A DNA stretch of 64,000 nt from the NCBI GenBank assembly GCA_947044365.1, contig OX345636.1, forward strand, positions 48,152,896-48,216,895, read 5' to 3'. The stretch's first letter is position 1; each line of letters begins with the position of its first letter. The notes below the pieces were generated by a model, which made no database searches, was not told the origin of the DNA, and worked only from the letters and a program-made list of their open reading frames with translations. The stretch is from Petrosia ficiformis. Lineage: Eukaryota; Porifera; Demospongiae; Haplosclerida; Petrosiidae. The position numbers were made by a program, and so were the translations under genes. This document shows, in pieces, positions 59,111 to 64,000 of the stretch.

Positions 59111-59250
59111 CTTATGTAGGGTTATATGGAAGTGGTTTGTTTAATTTTGGGTCCTATGTTAGCCTCCCAACCTTGTTGACATACTTTTTGGGTTCTGACA
59201 TCCCTACATCTTCTTTCATTTTTATTGAAAATGTTTTTTATTATTCTTGT
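58925..59250. repeat. Imperfect palindrome
   Basis: Arms 58925-59088 and 59092-59250 are reverse complements (shared GAAGATGTAGGGATGTC / GACATCCCTACATCTTC and AACCACTTCCATATAACCC / GGGTTATATGGAAGTGGTT), with almost no spacer. Mirror reading frames on the two strands are a consequence of this, not genes. Confidence 0.85.
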
Positions 59251-60030
59251 ATATATATATATTGGAACTGAGCCAGAATTAAGCCCAGCCATATACACAG
59301 CTCCAAGACTTGCTGAATTCTACGGTAAACCATTTCTGTAAAATGTGCTATTAAACATTTGAAGTAAGCATGACATGGTTATGCCAGAATGTGAAGAAGA
59401 TTATTGCTGACCCATGACAATGGTATGCAAAATTCCTTTTTCATTGAAGTATGAATCTCCAATAACTGTGATAGATGTACTTGTTTTCAAATACAATACC
59501 AGAAGAGCTCCACAAAGTGATTCAACCTATTGTATAATTTCTCTGTATCTCAGCTATGTGATGCTCAAAAAAGTGAACATTGGTTTGTGATAAGGACGCA
59601 TTTTGAACATTATAACCCAAAATAGCAAATCCACAATAACAGTTACAGATGACTGCTTGTAACTCTACTTTGTAGATACCCGAAAAGAGTAGTGTCGCAG
59701 CATGATATTTAGGGAAATACATCACTGAGTCAGTGAAATTGATATACTGCAGAATATCCTTCTTCATTGTATGAAGACTAGTCCCACAGTGTTTTGAAAA
59801 TCAGAATTTGAAATTTAACCATGGGAATGCGACTGAAAGCAAAGCCAGTAGTTGGGAAAGTACCATTATTGGTAGTGTTATACTGAATAAGAGGCATATG
59901 ATGTATCTGAGTTATTATGTATAGTCAATGAATATGTCATATTTATCACACAGAGTTCATGGTCTTGTATTTCATGAGTGATATCAGGGAACAGTAATAA
60001 GACAATATCGTTGTGTAATGTTTGATTGCA

Positions 60031-61259
60031 TAGAAATTTGTTTATATATATATACTATGAACTCTTTTACGTTTACATATATATATATATATTAAGGTAA
60101 ATGTAGTAGTCATGGAAATCATAATGACAATAATACCACCCCTATCATAACTACTAGAATATATAGTACCATAAATGTCAGTTTTCAATATAATTTTATG
60201 CATATTTTAGTTACCTTATTAAGATATTTCAAAGGGATATGGTAATGTATGAACCTTATTACTCTCAGACATGATAGTACATGGAAATCCAAACAAAATT
60301 ACTGAGGTAAACACTAACCACATTTTTACAGCCTTAAATTTTCTAAAGAGATATCAGAATAGTTTTCATATAGATGGAATGTAATTCCCCTTTTGCGAAA
60401 TTTTTTTTGAAATGTCCCACTTGTATTGTCATCAGACTACACAGAAATGATACTTGTATGCATTAATTGAAACCCATAAGCCTTATGATAAACAAACAAT
60501 TACTTGAATCATCAGAGGACATAAAAAATATCCAAATTTTCATTTGGGAGAATGCAGATCTGTATTGGCCTCCAATTCTTTCACTAAATGCATGCATGTG
60601 ACCACTAGCCTATAATACTTTCAGTGCTTAGTATACTAATTTTCACTGGGTACATGATTATTTATATTTGCCTGCATGCATGGGTTAGCCCACCACCACC
60701 CCCCCCCCCCAGCCCCTCCACAAGTTTAAATTCATTCCTATACACTCATACTCTCTGATTAAACATTGTCATAGTTATGATCACTCTGAATATGATTATA
60801 ATACTGCACTGCAAATATTAATTGAACAAAATAATTATATGGTTACACAAGTTTCATTTTTATAAAGTTGATACACGTTATTATATAATTGAATTGTGTA
60901 CACATATTTCTATCATGAATGCAAACGTTATTACCAGGAATTCAATCATAATATTATATCTTTTTGAATTGTAAATGTATATATTTGTTACCATAACTTA
61001 GACTATTTCAGTAGTGTACAATAAACACATTTAAACATGCATTCAAGTGAGCTAAACCACAGCAATAATGATATAAGCACTATAAATTGAATAATATATT
61101 ATAGATATACTAGGATTGGTTAACTAGATGTATTCATACTGAAAGAGAAGAATTTTATTTCAAATGTTTTATTTGAAAGAAAAATGACCAGACTTTTCAA
61201 TTACTTTAATTTACAGCAATCTTCATCACTGGTATGAAATTAATGTTTAAATTTGTAAT
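60031..61259. other. No gene seen
   Basis: AT-rich with TA tracts at 60045 and 60080 and a C run near 60700. 60840-61120 resembles 3145-3470. Confidence 0.5.
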
Positions 61260-62270
61260 ATCCTGCTATATAATATTCTCAGATATGTTGTTGATGTATG
61301 GGATGGTCACCATTGAGAATGGAGGAGTAGAAAAGGATCCTTGGAGGTTTGGCCACTACTTTGCAACTTATTTTACTTTTATCATCTCTGGGTAATTGTT
61401 TACTCTCAATGCTGACTCCCTATCAACAACAGTCTATAACTCACATAGACAAGTACCTGGACTTCACACATCACATCACCCTCTATCACACCAACTAGCA
61501 GTCTTGACACCTTATACAATCAAGACCCAAAACACACTGCAATTTGTTAATCACAGGACAACCAAGGAATATTATATGGTTTCATCTGGGTGACTGGGTA
61601 AAATCAGTGTCCAAGAAAGGTAGTCGGCACTCTTCTTCCATTTCACAGTTAAATTTTATAGTAGGCTCAATGGAGTTCAGATGTTGAAGAAATTCATTCA
61701 GGTGGTCACTGCAAATAGCTATGCAGCCATGGTGACTGATATAGGGGATCCCATGGCACTGCCAAATGATTGTTGGTAGAAATCTCCTTAGAAAGCTAAA
61801 TAGGTGGCATTGAGACAGAAACATAGGAGGGTGACGATCTTGGTGGAGGTTACACACATCCACTAATGCAACTGGAACATTGGTGAATAAAGAGACTACA
61901 TTGAATGACACCAGCATGTGGTCATCTGGAATCGTATAGTCGAAGATGAATGATGTAAATATTTGGAGTTCTTAACATGTTATGTTATGAATGAGGTGTT
62001 TTGATAGTTTGTATGTAGGAGAGTGGATGAACAATGCTATTGGAATCAAAAGAATACCAAGTTTGTGAAACTTCGATAAACCATAGAGGAGTGGTGTGCT
62101 TCCTGCAGAACTTCGTAAACCATGGTAGATATTGTCAGGAATTAAACAAGAACGATTGAATGACAGCAGCAACTCATTCATTTTGCACTTGAGTAATTTT
62201 TTATAAGTCTGCTTATCTGGTAACATAGTTGCCGTCCCTTGATTTGTTTTTAACTCCTTATCTTAATTGA
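61260..62270 (-). mobile_element. Penelope-like element, minus copy with local inversion
   Basis: Minus strand: PLLYGLSKFHKLG and SPTYKLSKHLI (61972-62226), then MLVSFNVVSLFTNVPV and ISHHGCIAICSDHLNEFLQHLN to LPFLDTDF (61582-61917). The next expected peptide (DSLSTTVY, TSHHPLSH) is on the plus strand at 61415-61500, so the 3' part is inverted relative to the RT. These are RT fingers, motif and thumb sequences of Penelope-like elements. The catalytic YVDD is not preserved in this copy. Confidence 0.75.
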
Positions 62271-62289
62271 TCATGTGGAGAAAATGACA

Positions 62290-63480
62290 ATAGAAATTGT
62301 TTTTACCACAGCCAACTGGAGATGATGTGCAGATTGAATTCCAGATTTTAATTAGTAGTGCAAATTGTGTAAATGGTGGTGCACCACCACCAAAAAGCAA
62401 GCTTAGTGAGAACCCTGCTCAATGCTACCTATGTGGCTTTTAGAGAAGACTTCTACCAACAGTCATTTGGCACTGCCATGGAATCACCTACAACAGTCAC
62501 AATGGCTGACTTGGTCATGCAAGACATTGAGCAGAGAGCACTATCTTCCTTCCTATGTTTTGGAAGAGGTACATGTATGTAGATGACACCTCCATAGCTA
62601 TCTGCAGAAAGCACCTGAATGAATTTTCTTCAACATCTCAACTCCATTATTTTAAGCCTACTATAAAATTCACCTGTGAAATGAAAGAAGACTGCCAACT
62701 ACCTTTCTTGGACACTGAATTACTCGTTGCCTGGATGGCTCCCTATCAACAATAGTATACCGAAAGAAGACTCACACAGACCTGAACTTCACATCTACAT
62801 CACACTCTATCACACAAATGTGGAGTCGTGAACACCCCACAATCTAAAGCCAAAACACACTGCACTTTAGTTAATGACAGGACAATTGAGGAAAATCACA
62901 TTGCTTCAGCATTGAGAGTAATCAGAGTCGATAACAAGTAGAACAGGTTGCATAACAGCACCCAAACCTCCAAAAGAACCTTCTCCCACTCCTCCTCTCT
63001 GACCTTTCCATACCTCAACAACATATCTGAGAGTATTATATTGGAGGTTATTATAGTTTTAAGCCTTACCACACCCTCCGTAACATCATAGCAAAAGCAA
63101 AAGCAAAAGACTGTGTCCCACTTGAAACTGGAGTTGTCTACAATATACCCTGTGGTGAACAGCAACATATGTTGGGCAAACTAAAAGATCTGTCACACAT
63201 CATTTGAAGGAACGCAAGAGAGCTCTAACCACCTACAATACTCCAGCTTCTGCTTTAGTAGAGCATACTATGACCATGTACAGGCTATACCATTAACTTG
63301 ACTGACACAGATATCTTCACTACCAACAGAGGTGCTCTTGAGGCATTGCACATCAGACTGCAGTTGAATCCAGTCAACAGAGATCAAAGCCTGCTGTCAC
63401 ACACCTATGAAGGTCTACTGTATATAACATCCTAACCATCACCAATGTGTGCAAGCATGATTTTCAAATATGTAAGTTTC
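62290..63480 (+). mobile_element. Penelope-like element, plus copy (RT and GIY-YIG)
   Basis: FGTAMESPTTVTMADLVMQDIE (62466-62532), the catalytic YVDD (62576-62587), CRKHLNEF, FTCEMKEDCQLPFLDTE, then VYNIPCGEQQHMLGK (63133-63178), which is the GIY-YIG nuclease start in the Penelope form (IPCG). At least three frameshifts. It lies head-to-head with the minus copy at about 62270-62290. 63480-63712 is AT-rich flank. Confidence 0.8.
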
Positions 63481-63712
63481 TAGTCATATCATATGCATGT
63501 GTACATGAGTTTGTTTCGTGTGCAGCCTGCATGTATCAGAATCTGTAACATATCCTATATCGGATTAATAAAAGCAATGTCAGTTTTCTTTCACTTATGA
63601 CAACACAATTTTTCTGTTTAGGTGACGATAGATGCAATGGTAGTGACCTTTTGAATGTGTTGAACCATTCCTAGAAGTTATTAATTAGTCTTAAGTAATA
63701 CTCAATACACTA

Positions 63713-64000
63713 CTTATAGGGTTTGTACTCTAGGTAACATAGTTCACCAACAAAATTTATTGGCCACTAATATTCAGCAAGAGATGGAACACTAAAATTG
63801 TTATCAACCAATACAAATGGTTGAAATAACAAAACAACAATTTTTAGTGTGTAGCAGTTTCTTGGGAGCTCAATTCCTCAATCATACATGCACATGTCAT
63901 GTAATAGTGATACATCAAATAAGGTAAAATAAATTATAACCAAAGAATCATAGTTGACATTTTAAACACTGCATTTAGCATAATTATTTTAATCAGCAAA
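63713..64000. repeat. Conserved 3' flank, copy 3, at the window edge
   Basis: Matches 3661-3909 and 43200-43460 through the last visible base (CAGCAAA). In copy 1 the stop codon of the beta-helix gene lies about 63 bp beyond that point. Confidence 0.7.

Larger units (their letters stand above)
54870..60030 (-). pseudogene. Beta-helix / CPPGF membrane protein, subfamily 2, copy 2 (decayed and split)
   Basis: Partner of 33530-36650. Minus strand from 60030: ectodomain pieces (NSTFYRNGLP, SASLGAVYMAGLN, then YGFAILGYNVQNASLSQTN at 59500-59770), an insertion at about 57690-59270, more ectodomain (CTFTNNTAQLSGGVINTV near 57300), the CPPGF stalk near 56690, membrane helices (NDGTLIYGSYAHMTLMMIT, DKYWFMAQLLLLTL, VYSMLRGHN) and the basic tail FGKKKTRRNRT (about 55530). 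The DKYWFMAQ segment lines up with GGPYKDKYRFW of the intact-looking family. Stops and shifts throughout. Confidence 0.65.

Noticed and set aside
58852..59271. Pair of similar 60-codon frames on opposite strands
   Set aside because: Produced by the palindrome; both strands of the same repeat read the same peptide, with no coding support.
1..64000. CRISPR arrays, rRNA, phage or plasmid functions
   Set aside because: None of the tandem repeats has short regular repeats with unique spacers, and the intron-bearing gene models are eukaryotic.

Overview
The window is strongly AT-rich eukaryotic DNA from an early-branching animal, most likely a demosponge. This is an inference from three things: genes with tiny introns (about 50-150 bp, GT-AG), a parallel beta-helix / CPPGF-cysteine / multi-pass membrane protein family of a kind I associate with sponge and cnidarian gene models, and the animal-type transposon mix (Kolobok, MULE, hAT, piggyBac, Harbinger, Penelope-like and a 2A/PHD non-LTR element). 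No rRNA, bona fide tRNA gene or CRISPR array was seen. No clearly intact host gene was found: almost everything recognisable is a decayed paralogue or a mobile element.

Layout. 1-3971: SINE-like head, a 1.2 kb inverted-repeat element, dispersed repeats and a TIR element. 3972-7249 (-): beta-helix membrane protein copy 1, broken. 9062-13103: a complete 4.0 kb Kolobok transposon with TTAA target duplication, carrying two convergent multi-exon genes, a THAP transposase and an antisense gene homologous to the zinc-binding cytoplasmic (ballast) domain of P2X7 receptors. 13.1-20.5 kb: repeats, a 627 bp foldback element and a 720 bp MITE. 20561-25384: a nested insertion whose core (21252-25322) is a MULE transposon with a four-exon, about 1052-codon transposase. 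25.4-29.3 kb: further copies of a dispersed unit, one split exactly at TTAA by a piggyBac-like MITE. 30-32 kb: degenerate tandem array.

32.0-37.5 kb and 53.6-62.3 kb are diverged duplicates of one block, each holding a decayed second-subfamily beta-helix membrane protein gene and Penelope-like remains. Between them lie a non-LTR retrotransposon (39-42 kb) with a 2A-like motif ahead of a PHD finger, a second full-length beta-helix membrane gene (43525-47277, one nonsense codon), its repeated 5' flank (47.4-50.6 kb, with a Harbinger-like MITE), and a 1 kb-class inverted repeat (52.05-53.37 / 58.13-59.11 kb). One hAT-like MITE at 57717-58129 carries a recognisable piece of the transcription factor gene TAF13. 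The right edge (63.7-64.0 kb) is the same 3' flank seen after both large beta-helix genes, so another copy probably begins just outside.

The paralogous copies act as internal controls. For Kolobok, the piggyBac-like, Harbinger-like and hAT MITEs, the MULE and its outer host element, an uninterrupted relative of the insertion site is present elsewhere in the window. Gene models were derived by hand from frame and splice signals; the sum of exon lengths being a multiple of three supports the MULE and P2X7-like models, and the Kolobok transposase sum is off by exactly the one base predicted by its visible frameshift.
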